In this document: positions 35,368-44,119 of the stretch, in pieces | How the letters are laid out: every line of letters begins with the position of its first letter | Position numbering within the stretch: the stretch's first letter is position 1 | Source of the DNA: Hyphomicrobiales bacterium | Lineage (GTDB): Bacteria > Pseudomonadota > Alphaproteobacteria > Rhizobiales > Rhizobiaceae | Length of the DNA stretch: 64,000 nt | Direction: 5' to 3' | Assembly: GCA_900468285.1 (NCBI GenBank) | Contig: UBTF01000002.1 | Location: 236,890 to 300,889, forward strand | Notes under the pieces: generated by a model | What the model saw: the letters and a program-made list of their open reading frames with translations, nothing else | What the model was told of the DNA's origin: nothing | The model's database searches: none | Position numbers and translations under genes: made by a program

Positions 35368-35856
35368 CTACCGCATTTCCATGATGACGATGTCTATCGG
35401 CTCTCCTCCCACACCATGGGAGAAGTATCCACGACTGACCGGCTTGAAGCCAAAGCTCTCGTAAAACCCTTGTGCATTGAGGGTCGACTCGATCCTGACC
35501 GGCCCCTGATGACCCATTCTCGCGACCTCGATGCCACGCTGCAGCAAGGCCCTGCCCAAGCCTCGCCCGGCGGCCTCAGGCACCAGAAACAGACGCGTAA
35601 CTTCGCCACGGTCCGCATCGACGAAGCCCAGCAGTACGCCATCCTGCTCCGCAACGAATGTCCTGTTTTTCGTGATGACGTCTTCGTAATAGGCGGCGGT
35701 TCGATTTCCCATCCAGTTCGCAAGCTGGTCACCGCTATAATGCGCTTTGCCCAATGCCTTTATGGACTGCGCGGTAATGTCGTAAAGGTGCTGCCCCTCA
35801 CCCGGACGGGCGGGCCGCAGTTTGATCCCGTGCTGCAACTCATCTTCGCTCGTCAT
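35368..35856 (-). CDS. GNAT family N-acetyltransferase
   Basis: A 162-residue acetyltransferase with the ElaA/YhdJ-like pattern: FVDADRGEVTRLFLVPEAAGRGLGRALLQRGIEVAR, where AAGRGLGRAL binds acetyl-CoA, and NAQGFYESFGFKPVSRG towards the end. The ATG at 35856 was chosen; a GTG three codons earlier is possible. It follows the LysE-type gene by 37 bases on the same strand and ends before a perfect hairpin, suggesting a two-gene unit. Substrate unknown. Confidence 0.85.
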   Translation of the reverse strand: MTSEDELQHGIKLRPARPGEGQHLYDITAQSIKALGKAHYSGDQLANWMGNRTAAYYEDVITKNRTFVAEQDGVLLGFVDADRGEVTRLFLVPEAAGRGLGRALLQRGIEVARMGHQGPVRIESTLNAQGFYESFGFKPVSRGYFSHGVGGEPIDIVIMEMR

Positions 35857-35893
35857 CAAAGACACTCTGTTTCGGCCAGGCGCTCGACGATCA

Positions 35894-36547
35894 TCACACC
35901 CTGCTCAACAGCAGCTTGATGCCCGCAAAGCCGAAGAACAGCGCAAGCGTTGCCTCGATGGAGCGTTTGGATTTCTGATAGAGGCGGATGGCGGGTGCCG
36001 TGGAAAACACCAGCGCATAGCCGCAGAAAATGGTGAGACCGAGCATGGCGCAACCGCCGATGATGGCGGCAAGGGTTGCGGTTCCAGCGCCCGGCTTGAG
36101 GCCGAGAGACATGATGGCAAGCCAGCCAAGCACGGCCTTGGGATTGGTCAGATGAAGCAGCAGGCCGCGACGATAGAGCTTGAGATAATCCGCCTTGCTG
36201 GTCGCCATTTCCCCGGTCTGGGCCGAAGACGCCTTGGCAAAGGCAGAGCGCGCGGATTTATAGGCCAGATAAAGAAGGTACAGACCGCCGGCGATCTTGA
36301 TGACGAAAAGCGCGTTGGCAAAGGTCGCGAGCACGGCAGACAGTCCCGATGCCGCGACAGCCGCCCAGCAGAGTGAGCCCGTCATGACGCCGAGCGCAAG
36401 AACGATTGCGGGCAACCTGCCCTGGCTCATGGCGATACCCATGATGGTCATGTTGCTGGGACCGGGGCTTGCAACGGCAATGATATAAGCCACGTAAACC
36501 AGTAAAAGCTGATGGAAATCGATCATCTGCGCCAAGCTTTCAAACAT
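35894..36547 (-). CDS. LysE family amino acid exporter
   Basis: A 217-residue inner-membrane protein with six helices. The family N-terminal motif YIIAVASPGPSNMTIMGIAMSQGR (about residues 20-44) and LLLHLTNPKAVLGWLAIM (about 127-145) are typical of LysE/RhtB exporters. They expel amino acids or homoserine lactone-like compounds; the substrate here is not known. The ATG at 36547 was preferred to a GTG one codon upstream. The GNAT gene follows 37 bases downstream. Confidence 0.9.
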   Translation of the reverse strand: MFESLAQMIDFHQLLLVYVAYIIAVASPGPSNMTIMGIAMSQGRLPAIVLALGVMTGSLCWAAVAASGLSAVLATFANALFVIKIAGGLYLLYLAYKSARSAFAKASSAQTGEMATSKADYLKLYRRGLLLHLTNPKAVLGWLAIMSLGLKPGAGTATLAAIIGGCAMLGLTIFCGYALVFSTAPAIRLYQKSKRSIEATLALFFGFAGIKLLLSRV

Positions 36548-36616
36548 CACGATAAAACAATCAGGCTATTGAAGCGGCCTCGATGAGATTGTCAATTCCA
36601 CGACGTCGAAAGCCAA

Positions 36617-37300
36617 TCAGGGCGTCACCGTATCATTATGCAGCCTGAGCGATGTCGTCAAAAGCGGCGGCAGCGGCGTCCACCAGCCGGTGCGCAGGCC
36701 GGCGTGCCGCAGTGCGGAGGCCGTCCATGTGTTGCAGCCAAGCAGGGCGTTGAAATAGCCGACAGCTTCGAAAAATGCATCATCCCGGCCATAGGATTGC
36801 CCAAGCAGCGGCACCGGCTTCCCTTGCGGTCTCGCGAAACTGCCGAGGATGAAGCCAAGCAGCTTTTCATAATCCGCGTCTGACAGATCAAGCGCCATGA
36901 CGCCAGCATCGGCCAGCGGTATCTCCCCGGCAAGGGCGACATGCATGACCGATTGATCGAGCGTAACACCCTTGAACAGCGGCAGCGGTTTCAGATCCGC
37001 CCATGTTGGCGTCTCGGTGTAAAAGGCGCGTCCGCCCCAGCCGAAGACGAGATAGCGAACGCCCGGATAATCGATCTCCAGACTGCCCTCACGCAGAAAG
37101 GCAAAGCGGTCCAGAAGCTCTGATGTAATGGGCAGAGCGATATCGGTATGGATGGGGTTGCTGAGAATGAGGACGCGGCGGGGCGCCGGATCAGCTGAGG
37201 GCGATTCACCGCCGAAGATTGGCCGTGGCACGAAGGTGCCGCCGGCGATGCCAAGGATCAGCAGCGCCAGCAGAATGCATAGATGTTTGATGAACTTCAC
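36617..37300 (-). CDS. DUF2459 (TIGR02117) family protein
   Basis: A 227-residue protein with an N-terminal membrane anchor (FIKHLCILLALLILGIAGGTF) and the DUF2459 core: ILSNPIHTDIALP near residue 45, YLVFGWGGRAFYTETPTWADLK near 83, and the conserved C-terminal GCNTWTASALRHAGLRTGWWTP, where the Cys and His suggest a possible thiol hydrolase site. It is a short way downstream of trpE(G), separated by a strong hairpin, so probably its own gene. Function unknown. Confidence 0.85.
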   Translation of the reverse strand: MKFIKHLCILLALLILGIAGGTFVPRPIFGGESPSADPAPRRVLILSNPIHTDIALPITSELLDRFAFLREGSLEIDYPGVRYLVFGWGGRAFYTETPTWADLKPLPLFKGVTLDQSVMHVALAGEIPLADAGVMALDLSDADYEKLLGFILGSFARPQGKPVPLLGQSYGRDDAFFEAVGYFNALLGCNTWTASALRHAGLRTGWWTPLPPLLTTSLRLHNDTVTP

Positions 37301-37328
37301 TCTGCATCACCTGCGCGGCTTCAGGAAA

Positions 37329-37352
37329 CGGCGGCGTCTCATGACGCCGCCG
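37329..37352 (-). terminator. Terminator of trpE(G)
   Basis: CGGCGGCGT (37329-37337) and ACGCCGCCG (37344-37352) form a perfect 9-bp stem 16 bases after the trpE(G) stop; a weak GTTTCC follows on the minus strand. Confidence 0.65.
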
Positions 37353-37367
37353 GTATTCTCTATTTGC

Positions 37368-39557
37368 TCAGGCAGCCTTGACCTTGGCCTTGCGCACCAG
37401 GTGGGTCACCACATTCTCAATCATCCGCATACCGGCATCGCCGCCCAGCGTCATGATCGATTCCGGGTGGAACTGCACAGCGGCCACGGGCTCCTTGCTG
37501 TGCTCGATACCCATGATGGTACCATCTTCGCTTTCCGCGGTGATCATGAATTCGCGCGGTAGCGTGGCCGGGTCGGCGAAGATGGAGTGATAACGGCCAA
37601 CCGTTACCTCCTTGCCGAGGCCCGAAAAGACGAGGCCGGGTTCCAGCACGCGGATACGCGACGGCTTGCCGTGCATGGGGACGGCAAGCTGGCGAAGCTC
37701 ACCACCATAGGCTTCCGCCAGCGCCTGAAGGCCGAGGCAGACGCCGAAGATCGGCAGGTCGCGAGCACGGGCAGCCTTGATGGTCGCCTTGCAATCGAAA
37801 TCGCTGGGGTTGCCAGGGCCGGGAGACAGAACGACCAGATCCGGCTGGAAACGCTCGAACACTTCGGCCGCCACTGGGGAGCGAACGGTGGACACGGTGG
37901 CACCCGTCTGCCGGAAGTAGTTCGCCAGCGTGTGCACGAAGCTGTCTTCGTGGTCCACCAGCAGGATTTTGACGCCCGTTCCCACCTTCGCGGCGTCGCG
38001 CTTGGTGCCGGCGGAGTTCTGGCCCTTTGCATCACGAATGGCAGAAATCATGGCGGATGCCTTCAATTCGGTTTCAGCTTCTTCTTCCTGAGGATTGGAA
38101 TCATTGAGCAAAGTTGCCCCTGCCCGCACCTCGGCAATGCCATCCTTGATGCGGATGGTGCGCAGCGTCAGGCCCGTGTTCATATCGCCATTGAAGCCAA
38201 CCATGCCGATGGCCCCGCCATACCATGCGCGTGGGCTCTTTTCATGGGCTTCGATGAAGCGCATGGCCCAGAGTTTCGGCGCGCCGGTAACGGTCACGGC
38301 CCATGCGTGGGACAGGAAGCCATCGAAAGCGTCCATATCATCGCGCAGACGGCCCTCAATATGGTCCACCGTGTGGATGAGGCGTGAATACATCTCGATC
38401 TGGCGGCGGCCGATGACCTTGACCGAGCCGGGTTCGCAGACGCGGCTCTTGTCGTTACGGTCCACATCCGAGCACATGGTCAGCTCGGACTCGTCCTTCT
38501 TGGAATTGAGCAGCTTTAGGATCTGCTCGCTATCGGCAATCGGGTCATCGCCGCGCTTGATGGTACCCGAGATCGGGCAGGTCTCGATGCGGCGTCCGGA
38601 CACGCGCACGAACATTTCCGGCGACGCACCCACCAGATATTCCTGATGGCCCAGATTGATGAAGAAGGAATAGGGCGACGGATTGATGGCCTTCAGGCGG
38701 CGGGAAATTGCCGAGGGGTTGCTCTCGCAACGCTCCATGAACTTCTGGCCGGGCACGACTTCGAAGAGATCGCCGCGGCGGAAGCTCTCCTTGGCCTTCG
38801 TCACCAGTTGCGAATACTCGCCGGGGTGATGGTCGCCCCGCGGCGGAATGGTATCTGTCGTCCGGAAAGGATCTGGCGCAATCTCTTCCGCCTTGCCGTG
38901 GGTGGTGACGCCGTCCTTTTCGAAGTCATAACGGTCGATCCATGCCTTTGCCGAATAATGGTCCACCACCAGAATCTCGTCCGGCAGGTAGAGAACCATG
39001 TCACGCTGGTCTTCAGGGCGCTGAAGCGAAAACTTGATGGCATCGAACTGGAAGGCCAGATCGTAGCCGAAGGCGCCGAACAGGCCGATGGCGGCATCCG
39101 CACTCGAATAGAAGAGGTCGACAATGGCGCGAAGCGCTGTGAAGACAGTCGGAATCTTGGAACGTTCTTCCTCGGTAAAGACGCGGTCCGGTTCATTGAC
39201 CACGAGATCCAGCCTGCGGGCAGTCGATTCCCCCAGTGTCAGATCTGGCGTTGCCTTCAGCTTCTCCGCAATGAAGGAGAGCAGTACCTCGCCGCGCCCG
39301 TTATAGGCTTCGATCCACATGTTGCGGCCAAAAGAGGAAATGCCAAGCGGTGGATCGATGATGGCTGTGTCCCAGCGGGTGTAACGACCGGGATATTCGT
39401 AATTGGATGAAAAGACGGCACCGCGGCGCTCGTCCAACCGTTCGACGTAGCTGTCGATGGCCCCGGCATAATCGGCGACGCGACGCTGGCGGGAGACTTT
39501 AACGCCACCCTTCGTCTCGTAGGTTTCCGCGCCATCATCCTGAATGATCGTTACCAT
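37368..39557 (-). CDS. trpE: Anthranilate synthase, fused TrpE(G)
   Basis: One 729-residue polypeptide makes anthranilate from chorismate and glutamine, the first step of tryptophan synthesis. The TrpE part (about 1-520) shows [54 protein letters not shown] and [23 protein letters not shown]. The TrpG part (about 535-729) has the glutamine amidotransferase nucleophile in [16 protein letters not shown] and the histidine and glutamate in [11 protein letters not shown]. Such fusions are standard in Rhizobiaceae. The ATG at 39557 follows GGAAG; 22 further codons are excluded because they lie in the attenuator. Controlled by the trp leader upstream. Confidence 0.97.
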   Translation of the reverse strand: MVTIIQDDGAETYETKGGVKVSRQRRVADYAGAIDSYVERLDERRGAVFSSNYEYPGRYTRWDTAIIDPPLGISSFGRNMWIEAYNGRGEVLLSFIAEKLKATPDLTLGESTARRLDLVVNEPDRVFTEEERSKIPTVFTALRAIVDLFYSSADAAIGLFGAFGYDLAFQFDAIKFSLQRPEDQRDMVLYLPDEILVVDHYSAKAWIDRYDFEKDGVTTHGKAEEIAPDPFRTTDTIPPRGDHHPGEYSQLVTKAKESFRRGDLFEVVPGQKFMERCESNPSAISRRLKAINPSPYSFFINLGHQEYLVGASPEMFVRVSGRRIETCPISGTIKRGDDPIADSEQILKLLNSKKDESELTMCSDVDRNDKSRVCEPGSVKVIGRRQIEMYSRLIHTVDHIEGRLRDDMDAFDGFLSHAWAVTVTGAPKLWAMRFIEAHEKSPRAWYGGAIGMVGFNGDMNTGLTLRTIRIKDGIAEVRAGATLLNDSNPQEEEAETELKASAMISAIRDAKGQNSAGTKRDAAKVGTGVKILLVDHEDSFVHTLANYFRQTGATVSTVRSPVAAEVFERFQPDLVVLSPGPGNPSDFDCKATIKAARARDLPIFGVCLGLQALAEAYGGELRQLAVPMHGKPSRIRVLEPGLVFSGLGKEVTVGRYHSIFADPATLPREFMITAESEDGTIMGIEHSKEPVAAVQFHPESIMTLGGDAGMRMIENVVTHLVRKAKVKAA

Positions 39558-39621
39558 TTCTAAGCACTTCCCGTTTTTTCTGCCTGATAACATTCTGCCC
39601 GATGAGAGGCGGCATAATAAC

Positions 39622-39651
39622 AAAAAAGCCGCCTGAGAATTCGGGCGGCTT
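39622..39651 (-). terminator. trp attenuator terminator
   Basis: On the minus strand AAGCCGCC (39651-39644) pairs with GGCGGCTT (39633-39626) and a run of U follows to 39622. It sits between the trp leader ORF and trpE(G), the position of a classical attenuator. Confidence 0.88.
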
Positions 39652-39676
39652 GGACTTAGTCAAAGGACATAGGTGC

Positions 39677-39736
39677 TCAAGGCCGCGTAAAGCTGCCCCA
39701 CCACCAGATAGCAATGTTCTTCGACATGATGTTCAT
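39677..39736 (-). CDS. trpL: trp leader peptide TrpL
   Basis: The frame ending at 39677 reads MSKNIAIWWWGSFTRP from ATG 39727, or three residues longer (MNI first) from ATG 39736. Three tandem TGG codons sense tryptophanyl-tRNA: when charged tRNA is scarce, the stalled ribosome prevents the downstream terminator (39622-39651). ATG 39736 is 8 nt from the predicted -10, so the mRNA may be leaderless. In Sinorhizobium meliloti the released leader RNA and peptide (rnTrpL, peTrpL) are known to act in trans; the same is possible here. Confidence 0.88.
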   Translation of the reverse strand: MNIMSKNIAIWWWGSFTRP

Positions 39737-39744
39737 GGCGCAAA

Positions 39745-39773
39745 TTGTTAGCGCCAACGGTGTCTCATGGCAA
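39745..39773 (-). promoter_or_regulatory. Predicted trp leader promoter
   Basis: Minus-strand TTGCCA (39773-39768), 17-base spacer, TAACAA (39750-39745). The -35 is identical to that predicted for the leuA leader, and the leader ATG lies 8 bases downstream. Confidence 0.5.
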
Positions 39774-39851
39774 GCGGATTTGCGTGGAGGCATGAACCGA
39801 AAGACAGCTCAAACGTTCAGGCTCTGCCGCAACAGGGGAGCGACCGCTCAC

Positions 39852-40724
39852 ATGCTTCATCGTCTCATCATCCTCGCAGCCAGCACGCTGCTGATCGCAG
39901 CCGCGCCGCCGCCACAGGATGTGCCCGTTCCGCAGCCGAAGCCCGGGCAGGAAAACTCCTCACCGACCCAGGCACCAGCCGATAATAAGAAAGAGGCCGA
40001 GCAACCGTCTCCCCCCGCTGAAAATGCCGTTCCAAAACCGGCGGAAAAGCCCCAGGAAAAACCGGAACCGGCACCTGAAGGTGACGAGGCAAAGCCTGAG
40101 CAGCCAAAGACGGACGAAGAGAAAAAGCCGCAAGAGCCTGCGCGCGAGCCCGTGAAGCCTGAAGATCCGGAAGAGCTGAAAGCCTGCCTTTCGCAGCTGC
40201 GTGAGTTGGGCGCTGAATTCAAGGAGCTTCCGGCCATTCCGGGAGAAGAAGACGGCTGCGGCATCGCATCGCCGCTTGAGCTCTCCACCGTCATTCCCGG
40301 CATCAAGCTTGAGCCTGAGGGAACGATGCGTTGCGAAGCCGCTCTGGCACTGGCGCGGTGGGCAAAGGACGTGGTGGTGCCGACGGCGGAGATCGCACTG
40401 CCAGACAAAAAGGTTACCGCCTTCGGCAACGCCTCGACTTATGTCTGCCGCAACCGCAACAGCGCCGAAACCGGAAAGATTTCCGAGCACGCCAAAGGTA
40501 GCGCCGTCGATATCGCCACCCTTACCTTCGACAAGGGCGAACCACTTGTCATGAAACCGCGTGGGGAAGACGGGACACTGGAAGGCGCATTTCAGCGCAC
40601 CATCACCACCGCCGCCTGCCTGTTTTTCAAGACAGTTCTCTCGCCCGGCAGCGACGCCACCCATCAGGATCACCTGCATCTCGATGTACTCGAACGCAAG
40701 GGCGGGTATCTATACTGCCGGTAA
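39852..40724 (+). CDS. Extensin-like C-terminal domain protein
   Basis: A 290-residue exported protein. The signal peptide (LHRLIILAASTLLIAAAPPP) is followed by about 100 residues rich in P, K and E that should form a wall-spanning linker, then the extensin-like C-terminal domain: CGIASPLEL, LALARWAKDVVVP, ISEHAKGSAVDIATLTF and HQDHLHLDV, where the histidines and aspartate resemble a D-alanyl-D-alanine peptidase-type zinc site. ATG 39852 was chosen; the frame runs 46 codons upstream through the trp leader promoter. A periplasmic peptidoglycan role is likely. Confidence 0.88.
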   Translation: MLHRLIILAASTLLIAAAPPPQDVPVPQPKPGQENSSPTQAPADNKKEAEQPSPPAENAVPKPAEKPQEKPEPAPEGDEAKPEQPKTDEEKKPQEPAREPVKPEDPEELKACLSQLRELGAEFKELPAIPGEEDGCGIASPLELSTVIPGIKLEPEGTMRCEAALALARWAKDVVVPTAEIALPDKKVTAFGNASTYVCRNRNSAETGKISEHAKGSAVDIATLTFDKGEPLVMKPRGEDGTLEGAFQRTITTAACLFFKTVLSPGSDATHQDHLHLDVLERKGGYLYCR

Positions 40725-40727
40725 AAG

Positions 40728-40750
40728 ACTGGCGGCGTAGCACCGCCAGT
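40728..40750. terminator. Hairpin between convergent genes
   Basis: ACTGGCGG (40728-40735) and CCGCCAGT (40743-40750) form a perfect stem between the extensin-like stop and the TonB receptor stop. Confidence 0.65.
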
Positions 40751-40769
40751 TCTGCGCTTGAAATGTCGA

Positions 40770-43019
40770 TCAGAATTTCTGGGTCAGAGAAATCTTGAAC
40801 GAGCGGCCCGGCTCCGAATAGAAATCGACCGGCTGGTTTACCGATGACACGGAGCCGGGGTTGATATCCCTGACGCCGACAGCATTCCAATATTTCCGGT
40901 CAAACAGATTATAGACACCCGCCTGAATACGCAGGCCCTTTGTCTGCTCAGGCTCCCACCAACCGGTCAGGTTAAAGATACCGTAGCCGGGTGCATCGAA
41001 TGTATTCGGCTTGCCATCGTCCCGCATGTTCGAAGAGAAAATCCCCGTAAGCTCCGAGCCCCATGTTTCCTGAGCGTAGCCAAGTCCGACAATGGATTTA
41101 AAAGGCGCAACCGTGCGGATGAGCTCGTCATTGTCGGTATCCTTGCCATAGGCATAGGCAAGCGATGCATGCGCGAAAAAGCCATTGGCCAGATCTTTTC
41201 GCACCTTGGCTTCTACGCCGGAAATTTCCACATGTTCCAGGTTCCGATAGGAAAACAACTGGCCATTTCCCCTGCCACCGAAGCCCGGGAAAAGCGTCGT
41301 GAATGTCGTCTCCTGCTCGATGAAGTTTCTGTACTTGTTGTGGTATAGCGTCACGCTTCCTGAAAGATCGCCGCTATCAAACTTGGCACCAATTTCAAAG
41401 CCGTTGCTGGTCTCGGGTTTCAAAGAAGAGTTGCCGATGACAGCGTATCCTGAACTGATATTTGAGAAGTTCAAATAGAGTTCGTTCACGGTTGGCGCAC
41501 GATAGGCCATCGCCCATTGGGCAAAGAGCTGAACCTGAGGCGTCAGATCATAGGTCGCCAGCAGCTTTGGAGAGAAGCGGGATCCGCTGTTGCCGGTTGG
41601 CAGGCCGAAGGTGTTGTAACCGCTATTGGTTGAGACCGAGCCATCCGGATCATAATCATAGGCATCAAAACGCAAACCGGGTGTCAGCTTGAAATTGCTC
41701 GCCCCGAAGCCAAGTTCATCTTCGAGATAAAGACCAAGGCTTTTGCCGTCCACATCAGGCATATCAGACTGCGAGGCCGCAGACGATCCGCCTGTGTTGA
41801 GGTAGACAGCGTTGCTGAAATCGGAAATCCAGGCATTTCCGCCGAACCGGATTGTGTGGCTGACGCTGCCGACCTCGAAGCCGGATTCCAGACCTCCGAC
41901 AAGTCCGAAGCGGTTGTCTCTGAGGTTGTCTTCGCGGATATAAAGCGAATTATTGGTCAGACGGTCGCCCGAGCCGGATACCTTGTCCAGCCGCGTCCAG
42001 TAAAGCGAAAGATCGGCTGCGTCGATCAGGCTGTCGGTAGACGGCGCCTCATATTGATAGTCCAGCGAAACGCGATCGCGCTCGGTGTCCTCATGGCCGT
42101 CATAATCATCGATCCGGTAGGTGGACGTTGAAACGTTGGAGCCTTGAAGCGTTTTCAGGTCTGTTCTCGTTCGCAGCGAAAAGCGTTCCGCCGTCAGACC
42201 GATGCGGTGACCGCCTTCGAGATCCTGCCGGATCTTGAACATCAGGTTACTCTCGTAAGTATCGGCTGGATTGGGTGTCGTGCGACGTGTGCCGTAAATA
42301 TCTGCGCTGCCGCGGTTATCTGCCTCATTCCCACGCTTGTAGGAGCCTTGGAACAAAACCGAGGTATTCTCTATTTTTTTGGCGACCGCCAGCGAACCAC
42401 CAAAGCTCTTGTCCTCTGTGTCGTAGGTGGTCTTGGCAACACCGCCCCAGTCCCTGTCAGCTCCGATCAGATCGTCAGCTTCCAGAGTGCGAAGCACCAG
42501 CGCGCCGCCCAATGCACCGGAACCGGCGCGGCTGGAATCGGCGCCACGCACCACATCGATGGATGAGAGCGAGGAGAAATCGAAACTTGAGTTCGTGTTG
42601 CTCAAGGTCGTTGTCGCCTGCCCCTGACGGGCAAAGTTTTCGAAAAACGGAACAGGGATGCCATCGATCAGCGTGGTGACCCGCGCCCCGCCCAGACCAC
42701 GAATGAACAGACCACCAGGCTTACCTGGCTTGGAATTGACGAAATCGACACCGGCTTGTGTCGTCTTTCCCAAATCCTTGAGGCTGTCGATGTCTTTTTT
42801 GCGGATCTCTTCAGCACCTGTCGAGCTGGCGAGAGGCGTGTTGCCAGCGGCATCGCTTGCCTTGATGCGCTTTCCCTTGATGACAATCCTCTCCAGGACA
42901 GTCGCGCTTTCATTCGCTGCCTGATCCGTAGCCTGCTGTGCACCGGCAGAATGAACGGAAAGAAGTGTCATCGCCGTGCAGACAAGCAAAGCTGATTTGG
43001 ATCGCCCAATGGTCATCAT
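40770..43019 (-). CDS. TonB-dependent haem/haemoglobin receptor
   Basis: A 749-residue outer membrane receptor. After a signal peptide (LLVCTAMTLLSVHSAGAQ), the TonB box region is LERIVIKGKR (about residue 42), followed by the plug with GKPGGLFIRGLGGARVTTLIDGIPVPFFE (about 95-125) and a 22-strand barrel ending in KISLTQKF. The barrel carries YRAPTVNELYLNF (about 505), a FRAP-like motif of haem receptors such as ShmR, BhuA and HmuR. AGGGGTGA precedes the ATG pair at 43019/43016. The promoter has an iron-response box (43136-43150). No haem ABC importer lies next to it. Confidence 0.9.
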   Translation of the reverse strand: MMTIGRSKSALLVCTAMTLLSVHSAGAQQATDQAANESATVLERIVIKGKRIKASDAAGNTPLASSTGAEEIRKKDIDSLKDLGKTTQAGVDFVNSKPGKPGGLFIRGLGGARVTTLIDGIPVPFFENFARQGQATTTLSNTNSSFDFSSLSSIDVVRGADSSRAGSGALGGALVLRTLEADDLIGADRDWGGVAKTTYDTEDKSFGGSLAVAKKIENTSVLFQGSYKRGNEADNRGSADIYGTRRTTPNPADTYESNLMFKIRQDLEGGHRIGLTAERFSLRTRTDLKTLQGSNVSTSTYRIDDYDGHEDTERDRVSLDYQYEAPSTDSLIDAADLSLYWTRLDKVSGSGDRLTNNSLYIREDNLRDNRFGLVGGLESGFEVGSVSHTIRFGGNAWISDFSNAVYLNTGGSSAASQSDMPDVDGKSLGLYLEDELGFGASNFKLTPGLRFDAYDYDPDGSVSTNSGYNTFGLPTGNSGSRFSPKLLATYDLTPQVQLFAQWAMAYRAPTVNELYLNFSNISSGYAVIGNSSLKPETSNGFEIGAKFDSGDLSGSVTLYHNKYRNFIEQETTFTTLFPGFGGRGNGQLFSYRNLEHVEISGVEAKVRKDLANGFFAHASLAYAYGKDTDNDELIRTVAPFKSIVGLGYAQETWGSELTGIFSSNMRDDGKPNTFDAPGYGIFNLTGWWEPEQTKGLRIQAGVYNLFDRKYWNAVGVRDINPGSVSSVNQPVDFYSEPGRSFKISLTQKF

Positions 43020-43102
43020 TCACCCCTAAATTCGAGCGCACGAAAGCGCACGGCAACGCGAGGCGTTGACGCGGAGTGGCTCGATAAATACCAATAATTT
43101 TT

Positions 43103-43116
43103 ACGGCTTTGGCCGT
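43103..43116 (-). promoter_or_regulatory. 5'UTR hairpin of the haem receptor mRNA
   Basis: ACGGC-(4)-GCCGT forms a short stem just after the predicted transcription start, followed by A/U-rich sequence. It could affect translation or bind a regulator. Confidence 0.45.
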
Positions 43117-43122
43117 ATCGGA

Positions 43123-43151
43123 GAGTTAAAAAACATGACTTTGGATGTCAA
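43123..43151 (-). promoter_or_regulatory. Haem receptor promoter with RirA-type iron box
   Basis: On the minus strand TTGACA (43151-43146) is followed after 17 bases by TAACTC (43128-43123). TGACTTTGGATGTCA at 43136-43150 is TGA-N9-TCA, the consensus for the rhizobial iron-responsive operator recognised by RirA, and overlaps the -35, where binding would repress. Confidence 0.7.
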
Positions 43152-43157
43152 CAAATA

Positions 43158-43182
43158 AAACATGATTCAAACGATCATGTTT
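43158..43182. promoter_or_regulatory. 9-bp palindromic operator-like site
   Basis: AAACATGAT (43158-43166), 7-base spacer, ATCATGTTT (43174-43182): a perfect dyad 7 bases upstream of the haem receptor -35, a typical activator position. Confidence 0.6.
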
Positions 43183-43400
43183 ATGCCGGACAACAATGTT
43201 GCGAAAATGTGACAGGGAGAGACTACGCCCTTGCGACGTCGGTTCGGGCAAAACAAGAACGCGAACATGACGCTGATCAATAAGAACGCGCGATGGGATC
43301 AACCTTGGAATGAGTGGGCGGGCCCCTTGAAGCAGCAATGGCGGCCAACTAGATCATGGCCCCAGACGAAGTCGCAACCAGCCGAAGACGAGAGACGCAG

Positions 43401-43922
43401 ATGAAATCCCTTGAACTGCTTGTTGAAAGAATCATTCTCTCCAGCCGTTGGCTGCTGGTGGCATTCTATCTGGGGCTGGTTGCCGCACTGGCTGTCTATG
43501 CGCTGTCCTTCGCCTTCAAATTTCTCAAAATCGCCCAGAATGTCTTCGTTTACACAGACGCCGAGATGATCCTTGCCATGTTGGCCTTGATTGATGCGGC
43601 GCTGGTGGCAAGCCTGATCGTGATGGTGATGATTTCCGGATATGAGAATTTTGTCAGCCGTTTCGACGAAGGCGAAGACAAGGTTTCCTTCCTGGGCAAG
43701 CTCGATGCGGGCAGCCTGAAAATCAAGGTTGCCTCATCCATAGTCGCCATATCATCCATTCATCTGCTGCAAATATTCCTGAATGCAAACCAGTACAGCG
43801 ACAGCAAGCTGATGTGGTTTACGATCATACATTTGGCTTTTGTCATTTCTGCGGTCATGCTGGGCTTTCTTGAGAAACTGATGTCCAAACCCAAGGCCGC
43901 GCAGGACAGTGCCAACATCTAA
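43401..43922 (+). CDS. YqhA family (UPF0114) membrane protein
   Basis: A 173-residue inner-membrane protein with four helices (about 16-40, 55-80, 115-135 and 140-160) and the family sequence VERIILSSRWLLVAFYLGLV, MVMISGYENFVSRF and KIKVASSIVAISSIHLLQIF. YqhA/UPF0114 proteins have no firmly assigned function. The ATG at 43401 begins the conserved region; a 15-codon extension is less likely. It is divergent from the haem receptor, so the two may share regulatory sites. Confidence 0.85.
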   Translation: MKSLELLVERIILSSRWLLVAFYLGLVAALAVYALSFAFKFLKIAQNVFVYTDAEMILAMLALIDAALVASLIVMVMISGYENFVSRFDEGEDKVSFLGKLDAGSLKIKVASSIVAISSIHLLQIFLNANQYSDSKLMWFTIIHLAFVISAVMLGFLEKLMSKPKAAQDSANI

Positions 43923-44119
43923 TCCTTTTCACATCTTTTGTGACAGTAAATAGCTGTCGACAAAGGACGTTGGTTACTTCCATATCGATGCATTTGATTT
44001 AAAACAGTTCATACGGAGGTGATGAAGCGCGAACCAAACTTGAAATTAAAACTGGATTTTCAAGATAATTCGTATATTTGTTACCGTTAACATATCGCGG
44101 CATTATCAACGAAACGATC

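Noticed and set aside
39714..39851. N-terminal extension of the extensin-like protein
   Set aside because: This stretch holds the trp leader peptide and its promoter on the other strand; a normal signal peptide begins at 39852.
44021..44094. 22-codon ORF starting GGAGGTGATGAAG upstream of the LuxR gene
   Set aside because: The Shine-Dalgarno-like GGAGG is only two bases from the ATG, too close to work, and the peptide shows no feature of a leader.
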